Shown here piece by piece: positions 38,176 to 48,286 of a stretch of DNA of 64,000 nucleotides; positions within the stretch are counted from its first letter, which is position 1; each line of letters starts with the position of its first letter. The translations under genes and the position numbers were made by a program. The notes below the pieces were generated by a model. It was not told where the DNA came from, ran no database searches, and saw nothing but the letters and a program-made list of their open reading frames with translations. The DNA comes from Billgrantia tianxiuensis (GTDB lineage: Bacteria > Pseudomonadota > Gammaproteobacteria > Pseudomonadales > Halomonadaceae). The stretch spans positions 1,612,001 to 1,676,000 of the forward strand of contig NZ_CP035042.1 of assembly GCF_009834345.1 (NCBI RefSeq), in the 5' to 3' direction.

Positions 38176-40116
38176 CTAGGATGCCGGGCGCGCCACCAGC
38201 GAGCGGGTCTCCTCGCGTGCCTCTATCAGCTCGACGCGAATCACGTCGCCCAACTTGTAGCGTTCCTCGCCTTCGACCTGGACGCGTCCCTCCTTGTCGT
38301 CGACGACTACCTTGTCGCGGTCGCTGTGCAGCAGCGGAGCCGGCACGAAGGCCGTGGCGCCGTTGGCAATGAGGCGCACACGCAGGCCGCCGCGGCTGAT
38401 ACCGAAGATCTCCGCTTCGAAGGCCTGCTGCTCCTTGGCCGCCGGCGTCAGGTAGCGTACGTAGAGCCAATCCTTGACGTCGCGTTCGGCCAGGCGGTTG
38501 AGCCGGCGCCGCTCGGTGAGCTGCTCGGTCAGTGCCTGGGTCGCCTCCGCCGGAGCCTGTTCACCCTTGAGCACACGCTTGACCAGGCGATGGTTGACCA
38601 TGTCGCCGTACTTGCGGATCGGCGAGGTCCAGGTGGCGTAGGCGGCCAGGCCCAGGCCGAAGTGCGGGCCGGGCCGGGCCGACATGCTGGTGAAGCCCTG
38701 GAAGCGGCGCAGGCGGGCGTCGAGCCAAGCATCGTCGCGGCTCTCGAGGGCTCGCTTGAGTTCCTTGTAGCGCGGCAGTTCCGAAAGCGCCTCCAGCTCG
38801 ACCTCGATCTCCTGAGCGGTAAGGAACTCGTGGGCGGCCTGGGCCTTTTCGGGATCGAAGGCGCGGTGCACGTTGAAGATGCCGTGGCCGACATGCTCGG
38901 CAAGATAGTGGGCGCAGCAGGCGTTGGCCGCGATCATCGACTCTTCGATCATGCGGTTGGCGATGCGCCGCTCCTCGACGCGGATGTCGAGTACGTTGCC
39001 CGCCGGGTCGAGATCGAACACGTAATCGGGACGATCCTTGAACACCAGCGCATGCTCGGCGCGCCAGGCGGCGCGTGCCTCGGTCATCTCGCGCAGGGCG
39101 CGTAGCTGCCCGGCGATTTCTGCATCAGGCGTCCATTCGCCCTGGCCCTCCAGCCAGTCCGAGACCCGGTCGTAGACCAGCTTGGCCTGGGAGCGTACTC
39201 GGGCAGCGAAGAAGCGATAGTCGCCCAGGCTGCCGTCGGCCTCCACCTCCAGGGTGCAGGCCAGTACCGGGCGTTCTTCGCCCTCGCGTAGCGAGCAAAG
39301 GTCGTCGGCGAGTCGCTCGGGCAGCATGGTCACGTTCTGCCCCGGCAGGTAGACGGTGAAGGCACGGGTACGTGCCTCCAGGTCGGCGGCATGCCCCTCC
39401 TCGACATAGGCGGTAGGATCGGCGATGGCCACTGTCAGGCGCCAGCCGCCGCCTTCGCGAGGTGCGATGCGCAGGGCATCGTCCATGTCGCGGGTCTTCT
39501 CGCTGTCGATGGTGAAGAAAGGCTCGGCGGTGAGATCCTCGCGCTCGAGCCCCTCGTCGCGCAGCGGCCAGTCGTCGCCGGCGTCCGGGCACTCCTGCTC
39601 GAGGGCATGGCGGGCCAGGGTGACCCGCCACGGCACGGCGGGATCGTTGGCCTTGGCCACCAGTTCGTCGATCTGGGTGAAGAAGGCGCGGTCGTCGGGC
39701 TTGAGCGGGTGGCGCACCAGCCTGGCCACGACCCAATCGCCATCGCCGATGCTCGCTTCGTCCAGGCTGTTCTTGATTCGCGCCTTGAGCGCATTGTTGA
39801 TCGACGGGTGATCGGGCACTACTGCCAGGCGCCCCTCGCGCTTCTGTACTCGGGCAATGAAGCGATCGAGACCCGCTTCGAGGAGAGTGTCGGGCTCGAC
39901 GGAGGTCTTGTCGCCATTCTCGTAAATGACGGCCTGGACGCGGTCGCCGTGCAGCACCTGCTTCATGGCGGGGGGCGGAACGAAATAGGACTGACCATCA
40001 TCGGTTTCGAGAAAACCAAAGCCCTTGTCGGTGGCCTTGATCACGCCTTCGGCACGGGGCGTGGTCTCACGAATCTGTTGCTTGAGCTGGGCGAGCAGCG
40101 GGTTATTCTGCAGCAT
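38176..40116 (-). CDS. rnb: Exoribonuclease II
   Basis: A 646-residue 3'-5' exoribonuclease. Start chosen at ATG 40116 because MLQNNPLLAQLKQQI aligns with the E. coli RNase II N-terminus; a 30-codon upstream extension is low quality. Domains in order: cold-shock domains (GFGFLETDDGQSYFVPPP), RNB catalytic domain with the metal aspartates in TRDMDDALRI and the later segment ATWTSPIRKYGDMVNHR, and a C-terminal S1 domain. Length matches RNase II (644) rather than RNase R. Intact. Confidence 0.95.
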   Translation of the reverse strand: MLQNNPLLAQLKQQIRETTPRAEGVIKATDKGFGFLETDDGQSYFVPPPAMKQVLHGDRVQAVIYENGDKTSVEPDTLLEAGLDRFIARVQKREGRLAVVPDHPSINNALKARIKNSLDEASIGDGDWVVARLVRHPLKPDDRAFFTQIDELVAKANDPAVPWRVTLARHALEQECPDAGDDWPLRDEGLEREDLTAEPFFTIDSEKTRDMDDALRIAPREGGGWRLTVAIADPTAYVEEGHAADLEARTRAFTVYLPGQNVTMLPERLADDLCSLREGEERPVLACTLEVEADGSLGDYRFFAARVRSQAKLVYDRVSDWLEGQGEWTPDAEIAGQLRALREMTEARAAWRAEHALVFKDRPDYVFDLDPAGNVLDIRVEERRIANRMIEESMIAANACCAHYLAEHVGHGIFNVHRAFDPEKAQAAHEFLTAQEIEVELEALSELPRYKELKRALESRDDAWLDARLRRFQGFTSMSARPGPHFGLGLAAYATWTSPIRKYGDMVNHRLVKRVLKGEQAPAEATQALTEQLTERRRLNRLAERDVKDWLYVRYLTPAAKEQQAFEAEIFGISRGGLRVRLIANGATAFVPAPLLHSDRDKVVVDDKEGRVQVEGEERYKLGDVIRVELIEAREETRSLVARPAS

Positions 40117-40310
40117 GATCACGAACGTGTGGCGGGGTAGGAGGGCCACTATACGGATTCCCGCGGCCGGCGCCAAACGCAGGCGTAGCCGCTGACGGTA
40201 AATCATAGGTTTGGATGGGGCGATTCGCGATGAGCGCGCCGTGCTCTTTGACTGGGCAAGCCCTGCGGGCTGCGTTAGCCTCTAGCGGTGACTCGATGCA
40301 ATGGACAGCC

Positions 40311-41107
40311 ATGACACCTCACCTGATCGTCTCCGACCTCGATGGCACCCTGCTGGATGCCAACCACGACCTGCACCCCGAGACCATCGACACCCTGCGC
40401 CAGTTGGCCGAGCGGGGCACCACTTGGCCTTCGCCTCCGGGCGTCACTTTCGCGACATGCTGGCTTTTCGTGAACGGCTGGACGTGCCGATCCATGTGAT
40501 CAGCACCAACGGCGCCTACCTGCACGGCCCCGACGGCGAGCTGTTGGCCTCGCGCCACCTCGAGGCCGAGCTGGCGCGTGAGCTGATCGCGCTCGAGCGC
40601 CACGATAGTGTGCGCCTCAACCTCTATCTCGAGCACGAGTGGTTGATCGATGCTCCCGAACCACGGTTGCTGGCCTACCATGCCCATACCGGCTTCGGCT
40701 ATCGCGTGGTCGAACCGTCGAGTCTCGACGGGGAGGGAGTTGGCAAGGTGCTCTATATCGGCGAGCCCGAGCGGCTGGCCGGGCTCGAGGCCGAAGTGCG
40801 CGCCAACCATGGCGAACGCCTGCATGTCACTTACTCCACCGTCAATTCACTGGAGATCATGGCCGGTGGTGTCAACAAGGGCACGGCGCTGGAAGCGCTG
40901 CTCGTTGCCCTCGGGATCGACAGCGAACGCTGCCTGGCCTTCGGCGACAACCTCAACGATACCGAGATGCTCAGCCTGGCCGGCGAGGCCCACGTGATGG
41001 CCAATGCGCACCCCGAGCTGGCCCAGCGGGTACCCGTGGCACGTCGCATCGGCCACCACGCCGAGACGGCCGTGGCCAGGCACCTGCAGGAGCGCTTTTC
41101 TCTCTGA
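40311..41107 (+). CDS. Cof-type HAD phosphatase (one frameshift)
   Basis: A HAD-superfamily, type IIB hydrolase of the YidA/Cof group that dephosphorylates sugar phosphates or flavin-type substrates. The nucleophile motif is SDLDGTLLDANHDL at residue 7; motif II serine/arginine is in FASGRHFRDM; the lysine in GGVNKGTAL; the acidic pair in GDNLNDTEML near the end. The frame breaks near 40420-40424; one restored C gives RGTTLAFASGRHF. Corrected length is about 265 residues, normal. Divergent from rnb. Confidence 0.88.
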
Positions 41108-41247
41108 GTCGGCCCTCTGAGTCGGATAGAACGCTGCGACGATGGTCTAGGGTCCCTTGCCGCGCCGATCCGGCTTGCCCATCATCGGGCTCATAACGAC
41201 AACGATTCACGGCGCTGCCAAGGCCGCGCCCCTGCCATCGGACGACG

Positions 41248-41970
41248 ATGACGACAACGCCCGCCACCCTGATCGTGGTCGACGACGACCCCGAGATCCG
41301 CGAACTGCTGGTCGATTACCTCGGACGCCACGGCTACCGTGCCCTGGCCGCCGAGGATGCCGAGGCGCTCCATCGCCTGCTGGCAAGCGAAGCTCCCGAC
41401 CTGCTCATCGTCGACATCATGCTCCCCGGCGACGACGGCTTCACCATCTGCCGTGACATTCGTCGCGGCAGCGACGTGCCGATCATCATGCTCACCGCCA
41501 GCGCCGACGAGACCGACCGTATCCTGGGGCTGGAGCTGGGCGCCGACGACTACCTGGGCAAGCCGTTCAATCCGCGCGAGCTGCTGGCACGCATCAAGGC
41601 GGTGCTGCGCCGGGCGCGGAGCGGTGTCGCTGACGATCCGGCCCGGGCGCGCCTGGTGGCTTTCGGGCCCTGGCGGCTCGACCGCATGACCCGCGAGCTG
41701 ATCGACGAGCGGGAGGCGCGCACGCCGCTTTCCGGCGCCGACTTCCAGTTGCTACAGGTTTTCCTCGAGCACCCCGAGCAGGTGCTGTCGCGCGAGGCAC
41801 TGTACGAGTTGACCCGTGGCCGGCCGGCACCGCCGCTGGATCGTTCCATCGACGTGCATGTCTGCCGGCTGCGTCAGCGCCTGGGTGAAGACACCCATTA
41901 CCATCAGCTGATTCGCACCGTGCGCGGGGCAGGCTATGTCTTCACCGCGCGGATCGAAGCGCTGACGTGA
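41248..41970 (+). CDS. OmpR-family response regulator, GltR-like
   Basis: 240 residues: receiver domain at 1-120 with DDDPE acidic pocket, phosphorylated aspartate in LLIVDIMLPGDDG and conserved lysine in LGKPF, then a winged-helix DNA-binding domain (RSIDVHVCRLRQRLGED). Directly upstream of a histidine kinase (4-bp overlap) and the sugar ABC importer. The same order (regulator, kinase, gts genes) controls glucose uptake in Pseudomonas as GltR-GtrS, so a role in sugar-import control is inferred. Confidence 0.9.
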   Translation: MTTTPATLIVVDDDPEIRELLVDYLGRHGYRALAAEDAEALHRLLASEAPDLLIVDIMLPGDDGFTICRDIRRGSDVPIIMLTASADETDRILGLELGADDYLGKPFNPRELLARIKAVLRRARSGVADDPARARLVAFGPWRLDRMTRELIDEREARTPLSGADFQLLQVFLEHPEQVLSREALYELTRGRPAPPLDRSIDVHVCRLRQRLGEDTHYHQLIRTVRGAGYVFTARIEALT

Positions 41971-43453
41971 GCGAGCGGCACCTCAAGCGCTGGCGCCGAC
42001 GCCTGGTGCCCCTGCTGCCGCGCACGCTGCGTGGTCGCTTCGTGCTGATCATGATCGTCGGCGTGCTCACCGCCCAGTTGGCCAGCTACACCGTGTGGAC
42101 CTCCCAGGTGCGCTCCAGCCAGCTCGAACAGCTCGACGAGCTGTCGCGCAACGTGGCCTACAGCGTGGCCTCGACCATGCGCTTCTTCCGCTCGCTGCCT
42201 TATGAATACCGTCATATCGTGCTTGACCAACTACGCAACATGGGCGGCACGCGCTTCTTCGTCAGCGTCAACGAACGCCGTATCCCGGTGCAGGACATCG
42301 GCTCGGGGCCGGAAAAGACGCTGGTAGTGAACAATTTCCGCCAGATTCTGACCCGTGAACTGAATATCGACGACGTGCTGGTGGAATTCTCCCGCCCCGA
42401 GACCTTGCGCGTGTACAACAACGAGGTGCTGCTGCACGACCTGCCGCCGCGCTGGGGCCAGCACAGCCTGCTGATGGAGCCGCTGTCACCGCCGATCCTG
42501 GTGGTGCAGATGGAGCTCGGCCCCGAAACCTGGCTCTACGTCGCCACGCTGTTGCCGGTGCCCGATCTGTTCAATGAGTACCGCTGGCTCTCCGGTGAGC
42601 GTCTGTTGGCGAGCCTGATGGTGCTACTGACGGTGATCGGCCTGTCGCTGCTCGGCATTCGTAGCGTGACGCGCCCGCTGGCGCGGCTGTCGCGGGCGGC
42701 GCGCCAGCTTGGCGACGATCTCGACACGCCGCCGCTGCGCGAGACCGGCCCACGGGAAGTCGCCGCCACCGCAGCGGCCTTCAACCGCATGCAGGAGCGC
42801 ATTCGCGATCAGGTCGACGAGCGCGAGCGGTTGTTCTCGGCCATCTCCCACGACCTCAAGACGCCCATCACCCGGCTGCGCCTGCGCGCCGAGATGCTCG
42901 ACGATCCGGTTCAGCGCGAGCGCTTCTGCGCCTCGCTCGACGAACTCGATCTGCTGGTCAAGGGCGCCCTGGCATCGGTCAAGGGCCTTGACCTGCACGA
43001 AGCGGTGGAGCCGGTCGATCCCCGGGCCATGCTGGAGGAGCTGGCCGGCGAGCTGGCGCTGCAGGGGGGACAGGTGAGCGTCTCGGGGTGTGCCGAGCCG
43101 CTGCCGGTGAAGCCGCTGGCGTTCAAGCGCTGCCTGGCGAATCTGGTGGAGAACGCGGTGTTCTACGGTCGGCGTGCCGAGGTAACGCTGATCGACACAC
43201 CCGAGCGACTGGCGATCGCCATTCGCGATCATGGGCCGGGCATTCCCGAAGCGCAGCATGAGCGGGTTTTCGCTCCCTTCGTACGCCTCGAGCCCTCGCG
43301 CAGCCGCAACACCGGCGGCAGCGGGTTGGGGCTCGGTATCTCGCGACATATCGCGCGTGCCATGGGGGCGAGATCGCGCTCGCCAACCATCCCGAGGGTG
43401 GGCTCGAGGTCACGATTTTCCTGCCGCGGCCGGGCAACGTTACAGCCTTGTAA
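41967..43453 (+). CDS. Sensor histidine kinase, GtrS-like (one frameshift)
   Basis: About 495 residues after correction. An N-terminal transmembrane helix (residues 25-45), a periplasmic sensor to about 205, a second helix (LLASLMVLLTVIGLSLLGI), HAMP, a dimerisation domain with the phosphorylated histidine in FSAISHDLKTPITRLR, and an ATPase domain with N-box LVENAVFYG and G-boxes DHGPGIP and GSGLGLGIS. One G is missing from the GGGGG run at 43364-43368; restoring it gives AMGGEIALANHPEGGLEVTIFL and a TAA at 43451. Overlaps the response regulator gene by 4 bp. Confidence 0.9.
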
Positions 43454-43456
43454 TAT

Positions 43457-43484
43457 TTGCCTAATACTTTGTAGAACTAGGTAA
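43457..43484. promoter_or_regulatory. Inverted repeat upstream of the sugar importer operon
   Basis: TTGCCTA and TAGGTAA are 14 bases apart (one mismatch between arms), in the 111-bp gap between the kinase gene and the binding-protein gene. It is a candidate regulator site. Confidence 0.35.
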
Positions 43485-43564
43485 CCCTGCAGCGGGCTGC
43501 TCTCGGTTAGCGTTACTGTATTCCGGTAGTTGCCGGGATCAATAACAACAGCAGGAGCATGCCG

Positions 43565-44649
43565 ATGTATACGTTCAAGAATTCGTTCAAGAAAACGGCC
43601 CTCGCCGTGGCCACCGCCGCGGCGACTTCGCTGGCGTTCGTAAACGCTCATGCCGCCGAGGTGGAGGTGCTGCACTGGTGGACCTCGGGTGGCGAGGCCC
43701 GCGCGGCCAACGTGCTCAAGGAGTTAATGGAGGCGGAAGGCTATGGCTGGGAGGACTTTGCCGTGGCCGGCGGTGGCGGTGAAACTGCCATGACCGTACT
43801 CAAGTCCCGTGCGATGTCCGGTAACCCGCCGTCGGCGGCCCAGATCAAGGGGCCGGAAATCCAGGAGTGGGGCGAACTCGGCCTGCTCGGCGAACTCGAC
43901 GAAGTCGCCGGGGCCGAGGGCTGGGACGAACTGCTGCCCCGACCGTTGCCGAGGTGATGCGTCATGATGGCAGCTACGTCGCGGTGCCGGTCAACGTGCA
44001 TCGGGTCAACTGGCTGTGGGCCAATCCCGAGGTGCTCGAAGCGGCTGGCGTCGAGATGCCTACCACCCTCGACGAACTGGAGACCTTCAAGCGTCTGCGC
44101 GAGCTGATGGACGACGACATGTCGGGCCGCGACTGGAACATCGCCACCTCCATGGTGATCGAGGGAACCGCCGGCATGCAGCTGATGGGCGACTGGGCCA
44201 AGGGCGAATTCACCGCCGCCGGTCTTACCGCCGGCGAGGAGTACCTGTGCGCCGCCGCGCCGGGCACCCAGGACGCCTTCACCTTCAACATCGATAGCCT
44301 GGCCATGTTCCGCGTCGAGGGCGAGGAGCGTGAAGCCCAGCAGGCCCTGGCACGTCTGGTGCTGGAGCCGACTTTCCAGGAAGCCTTCAACCTGGCCAAG
44401 GGCTCGATTCCCGCTCGTCCCGACCTCGACATGAACGGGTTCGATTCGTGCGCGCAGCAGTCCATGCAGGACTTCCAGCGCACCGCCGAGGAGGGCGGTC
44501 TGGTTCCCAGCATGGCCCACGGCATGGCCGTGCGTGCCGACGTCCAGGGCGCCATCTTCGACGTGGTGACCAACTACTTCAACTCGCGTGACATGGCCGC
44601 CGAGGAAGCTGCCCGGCGCATGGTGAATGCCGCCCAGGCCGCCTTGTAA
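43565..44649 (+). CDS. gtsA: Glucose-type ABC transporter substrate-binding protein (frameshift and apparent internal deletion)
   Basis: A periplasmic solute-binding protein (family 1) of the Pseudomonas GltB/GtsA type. AGGAG seven bases before ATG 43565 selects this start over ATG 43559. A Sec signal peptide ([18 protein letters not shown], cut after AHA) precedes [15 protein letters not shown]. One C is missing in CCCC 43937-43940; restoring it gives [14 protein letters not shown]. Separately, TTLDEL is joined directly to ETFKRLREL near 44075, where homologues have roughly 60 residues including a GGQPWQDATVFE-type segment. The total of about 361 residues is therefore short of the usual 415-420. 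The rest, including [12 protein letters not shown] and [10 protein letters not shown], is well conserved. Confidence 0.88.
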
Positions 44650-44731
44650 CCGTAGCCTGACGATGGGCCGGGCCTGGAATCCTTCAGGTCCGGCTCCGGT
44701 GGCACGCCGTTCACGCCCGAGGTTTCCCGCT

Positions 44732-45664
44732 ATGTCCCTGTCAAGTCCCGCGGTGCGCCCGGCCGCCGGCCCCGGCGCCCGACGCAGCCACTCAGGCCTG
44801 CTCCAGGCCTGGCTGCCCAAGCTGGTGCTGGCTCCGTCGGTCACCATTTCACTGTTCTTCGTCTATGGCTTCATGCTGTGGACCTTCATCCTGTCATTGA
44901 CCAACTCGCGCATGCTGCCCAGCTACGAGTTCGTCGGCTTTGCCCAGTATGCCCGCTTGATGGCCAATGACCGCTGGTGGGTAGCGTCCACCAACCTGGT
45001 GCTGTTCGGCGGCCTGTTCGTGGCCATCTGCCTGGCGTTGGGACTGGTGCTGGCCATCCTGCTCGACCAGCGGATTCGCCAGGAGGGTGCGCTGCGCACC
45101 ATTTATCTCTACCCCATGGCGCTGTCGTTCATCGTCACCGGCGTAGTGTGGAAGTGGCTGCTCAATCCTGGCCTCGGCATTCAGGCCATGGTGCGTGGCT
45201 GGGGCTTCGAGAACTTCCGTTTCGACTGGCTGGTCGACCCGGACATGGCCGTCTACACCCTGGTGATCGCCGCGGTGTGGCAGGCCTCTGGCTTCGTCAT
45301 GGCGTTGTTCCTCGCCGGGCTGCGCGGCATCGACGACAGCATTCTCAAGGCCGCCCAGCTCGACGGCGCCAGCCTGCCGCGCATCTACTGGCGGGTGGTG
45401 ATTCCCTGCCTGCGCCCGGTGGTGTTCAGCGCGGTGATGATCCTCTCGCACATCGCCATCAAGAGTTTCGACCTGGTAGTGGCGCTCACCGGCGGAGGTC
45501 CCGGCTACGCTTCCGACCTGCCGGCCACCTTCATGTACGCCCACGCTTTCACCCGGGCGCAGATCGGCCTGGGCTCGGCCAGCGCCATGCTGATGCTGGG
45601 CGGCGTGCTGGCGATCCTGATTCCCTATCTCTACTCCGAGCTGAGGAACCGCCGCCATGGATAA
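44732..45664 (+). CDS. gtsB: Glucose-type ABC transporter permease 1
   Basis: 310 residues, six transmembrane helices of the MalF/UgpA type. The EAA cytoplasmic loop is visible as KAAQLDGASLPRIYWRVVIPCLRP near residue 215, contacting the ATPase. ATG 44732 gives the usual length; longer in-frame starts add a Pro/Arg-rich stretch without hydrophobicity. Overlaps gtsC by 8 bp. Confidence 0.92.
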   Translation: MSLSSPAVRPAAGPGARRSHSGLLQAWLPKLVLAPSVTISLFFVYGFMLWTFILSLTNSRMLPSYEFVGFAQYARLMANDRWWVASTNLVLFGGLFVAICLALGLVLAILLDQRIRQEGALRTIYLYPMALSFIVTGVVWKWLLNPGLGIQAMVRGWGFENFRFDWLVDPDMAVYTLVIAAVWQASGFVMALFLAGLRGIDDSILKAAQLDGASLPRIYWRVVIPCLRPVVFSAVMILSHIAIKSFDLVVALTGGGPGYASDLPATFMYAHAFTRAQIGLGSASAMLMLGGVLAILIPYLYSELRNRRHG

Positions 45665-46535
45665 CGTGATTCGACGCCGCACCGTCGGTGCGCGGCTGGC
45701 CCGCGCCGCGCTCTATGCGGTACTCCTGCTGGCCGCGCTGTTCTACCTGCTGCCGCTCGCGGTCATGCTGATCACCTCGCTCAAGCCGCTGGCCGAGATC
45801 ACCCCCGGCACGCTGCTCTCGCTGCCCCAGGAGCCGACCCTGGCGCCCTGGGCCAAGGCCTGGGGCGAGGCCTGCACCGGCATGCGCTGCGAAGGCGTGG
45901 GCGTCTACTTCTTCAACTCGATTGCCATCGTGGTGCCTGCGGTCTTGATCTCCACCGCCATCGGCGCGCTCAACGGCTACGCCCTGACCAAGTGGCGCTT
46001 CAAGGGCTCGGAGCTGGTCTTCGCGCTGATGCTGTTCGGCTGCTTCATTCCGTTTCAGGTGGTGCTGCTGCCCATGGCGCAGACGCTGGGCTGGCTGGGG
46101 CTGTCGAGCTCGCGGGCGGGGCTGATCCTGGTCCACGTGGTGTTCGGCATCGCCTTCACCACGCTGTTCTTCCGCAACTTCTACGTGGCGGTACCCACCG
46201 AGCTGGTGTCGGCGGCCAAGCTCGACGGCGCCGGTTTCTTCCGCATCTTCTGGCGCATCCTGCTGCCGGTGTCGGCGCCGATCATCGTGGTCTCGGTGAT
46301 CTGGCAGTTCACCCAGATCTGGAACGACTTCCTGTTCGGCGTGGCGTTCTCGGCCCACAACACCCAGCCGGTGACGGTGGCACTCAACAACCTGGTCAAC
46401 ACCTCCACCGGCGTGCGCGAGTACAACGTCGACATGGCGGCGGCGATGATCGCCGCACTGCCTACGCTGATCGTCTACGTGCTGGCCGGCAAGTATTTCG
46501 TGCGTGGATTAACGGCCGGCTCGGTCAAGGGCTGA
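45657..46535 (+). CDS. gtsC: Glucose-type ABC transporter permease 2
   Basis: 292 residues, MalG-type inner-membrane permease with six helices. The EAA motif is SAAKLDGAGFFRIFWRILLP near residue 185. Highly similar in layout to Pseudomonas GltG. The start lies within the end of gtsB. Confidence 0.93.
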   Translation: MDNVIRRRTVGARLARAALYAVLLLAALFYLLPLAVMLITSLKPLAEITPGTLLSLPQEPTLAPWAKAWGEACTGMRCEGVGVYFFNSIAIVVPAVLISTAIGALNGYALTKWRFKGSELVFALMLFGCFIPFQVVLLPMAQTLGWLGLSSSRAGLILVHVVFGIAFTTLFFRNFYVAVPTELVSAAKLDGAGFFRIFWRILLPVSAPIIVVSVIWQFTQIWNDFLFGVAFSAHNTQPVTVALNNLVNTSTGVREYNVDMAAAMIAALPTLIVYVLAGKYFVRGLTAGSVKG

Positions 46536-46573
46536 GACCCTCTGAGCAACAGAACAATCAAGAGGTTTTCGAT

Positions 46574-47695
46574 ATGGCAGCGCTTGAAATCAACAACGTC
46601 TGCAAGGACTTCGGCAGCGAGCAGGTGCTCAAGGACGTGAGCCTGGCGATCGACTCGGGCGAGTTCCTGATCCTGGTGGGGCCTTCGGGCTGCGGCAAGT
46701 CGACGCTGATGAACGCCATTGCCGGACTCGAGCCGGTCACCTCCGGCGAGATCCGCATCGCCGGCGAGGACGTCACCTGGCAGACCCCGGCGGAGCGCGA
46801 CATCGCCATGGTGTTCCAGTCCTACGCGCTCTACCCGAGCATGACGGTACGCCAGAACATCAGCTTCGGCCTGGAGATGCGCAAGGTGCCCAAGGCCGAG
46901 CGTGAGGCCGCGGTGGAACGGGTGGCCGACCTGCTGCAGATCTCGCACCTGCTCGAGCGCAAGCCCTCGCAGCTCTCCGGTGGGCAGCGCCAGCGCGTCG
47001 CCATGGGCCGGGCGCTGGCCCGCGAACCCAAGGTCTATCTATTCGACGAGCCGCTCTCCAACCTCGATGCCAAGCTGCGCGTGGACATGCGTACCGAGAT
47101 CAAGAAGCTGCACCAGCGCCTGGGCACCACCATCGTCTACGTCACCCACGACCAGATCGAGGCGATGACGCTGGCCGATTGCATTGCGGTGATGCGCGAC
47201 GGTCGCATTCTCCAGCTCGGTACGCCTGACCAGGTCTACAACGATCCGGTGGACCTGTTCGTGGCCGGCTTCATGGGCTCGCCGTCGATGAACTTCATCG
47301 CCGCTACCCTGGAGGGCGAGAGTGGCGCGTACCGGCTGTGCGTGGCAACGCCGGGAGAGGAGACCCTGGAACTGCCTTGGCCGCAGGAGCGGGAGACGCC
47401 GGCCATGGCCGGTCAGGTGGGACGAGAGGTGATCCTGGGGCTGCGGCCCGAGCACTTCGCCGAGGATGACACGCGACTCAGCGAGTACGCCGAAGGCGTG
47501 CTGCTCACGCCGCGCATTACCGTGGTAGAGCCCACCGGGGCCGATATTCTGCTGCAGCTGAAACTGGGGCAGGGGGAAGCGACGGCCCGGGTCGGCCCCA
47601 AGTGCCGGGTGAAGGCGGGCGAGCGTCTGGCGCTGCGCATCGACATGGCCCGCGCGGTGCTGTTCGACCGCGAGACGGAGCAGCGTCTGGCCTGA
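46574..47695 (+). CDS. gtsD: Glucose-type ABC transporter ATP-binding protein (MalK/UgpC family)
   Basis: 373 residues. Walker A GPSGCGKST, Q-loop VFQSYALYPSMTV, signature LSGGQRQRVAMGRAL, Walker B VYLFDEPLSNLD and H-loop YVTHDQ are all present. A C-terminal regulatory OB (TOBE) domain spans about 240-370 (VILGLRPEHF). Sugar importers of this group can share one MalK-type ATPase. ATG 46574 is preceded by AGAGG. Last gene of the operon. Confidence 0.94.
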   Translation: MAALEINNVCKDFGSEQVLKDVSLAIDSGEFLILVGPSGCGKSTLMNAIAGLEPVTSGEIRIAGEDVTWQTPAERDIAMVFQSYALYPSMTVRQNISFGLEMRKVPKAEREAAVERVADLLQISHLLERKPSQLSGGQRQRVAMGRALAREPKVYLFDEPLSNLDAKLRVDMRTEIKKLHQRLGTTIVYVTHDQIEAMTLADCIAVMRDGRILQLGTPDQVYNDPVDLFVAGFMGSPSMNFIAATLEGESGAYRLCVATPGEETLELPWPQERETPAMAGQVGREVILGLRPEHFAEDDTRLSEYAEGVLLTPRITVVEPTGADILLQLKLGQGEATARVGPKCRVKAGERLALRIDMARAVLFDRETEQRLA

Positions 47696-47707
47696 ATGTG
47701 CCGCGAG

Positions 47708-47729
47708 ACCGCCACCCTTGGGTGGCGGT
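47708..47729. terminator. Hairpin between the importer operon and the convergent usp gene
   Basis: A perfect 10-bp stem ACCGCCACCC-TT-GGGTGGCGGT between two convergent stop codons, without a T-tract. Confidence 0.6.
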
Positions 47730-47743
47730 CGGCTGGAGGAAAG

Positions 47744-48184
47744 TCAGCGTACGGTGATCACCGTGCACTCGGCGACATGGCTGACCTTGTGCGAGACGCT
47801 ACCCACCACCAGCCCGCGCAGGTCGCTCAGGCCGCGGCTGCCCATGACGATGGCCTCGACACCGCGACGGCGTGCCTCGCTGACGATGGTGCGGGCCGGA
47901 TCGCCCTGACCAATCACCGTCTCGACTTGAGTAATGCCCTGGGCGCGCGCCGCCTCGGCCGCCTTGTCGACGACCTGCCTGCCGATGTCCTCACGCTCCT
48001 GGCGTGACGCCTCGATGGCGATGGCGCCGATGCCCCACACCAGCGTCGTCTCGTGGGCGAGCTCCTCGGGGACGTGCAGGATGTGCAGGGTAGCGTCGGC
48101 CTGGCTGGCCAGCTGGCAGGCGACATCGAGCGCCTTCTTCGCCCCTTCGGAACCGTCGATGGGAACCAGGATGGACTTGAACAT
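47744..48184 (-). CDS. Universal stress protein, UspA family
   Basis: 146 residues, single Usp domain. The start is MFKSILVPIDGSEGAKKAL with AAGGAA upstream; a longer in-frame start at 48214 is not supported. The ATP-binding signature G-x2-G-x9-G-S/T appears as GSRGLSDLRGLVVGSVS near residue 120, so it is a nucleotide-binding member. Cytoplasmic. Confidence 0.93.
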   Translation of the reverse strand: MFKSILVPIDGSEGAKKALDVACQLASQADATLHILHVPEELAHETTLVWGIGAIAIEASRQEREDIGRQVVDKAAEAARAQGITQVETVIGQGDPARTIVSEARRRGVEAIVMGSRGLSDLRGLVVGSVSHKVSHVAECTVITVR

Positions 48185-48286
48185 GGTGGTTTCCTTCTGC
48201 GCGTGTTGAGCCAATGTCTTCCTTGAGCGTAATGCCTCCTGCCGAGGGTGTCATGACCAAGGTCAAGAGCGCGTTCGACAACGGCA

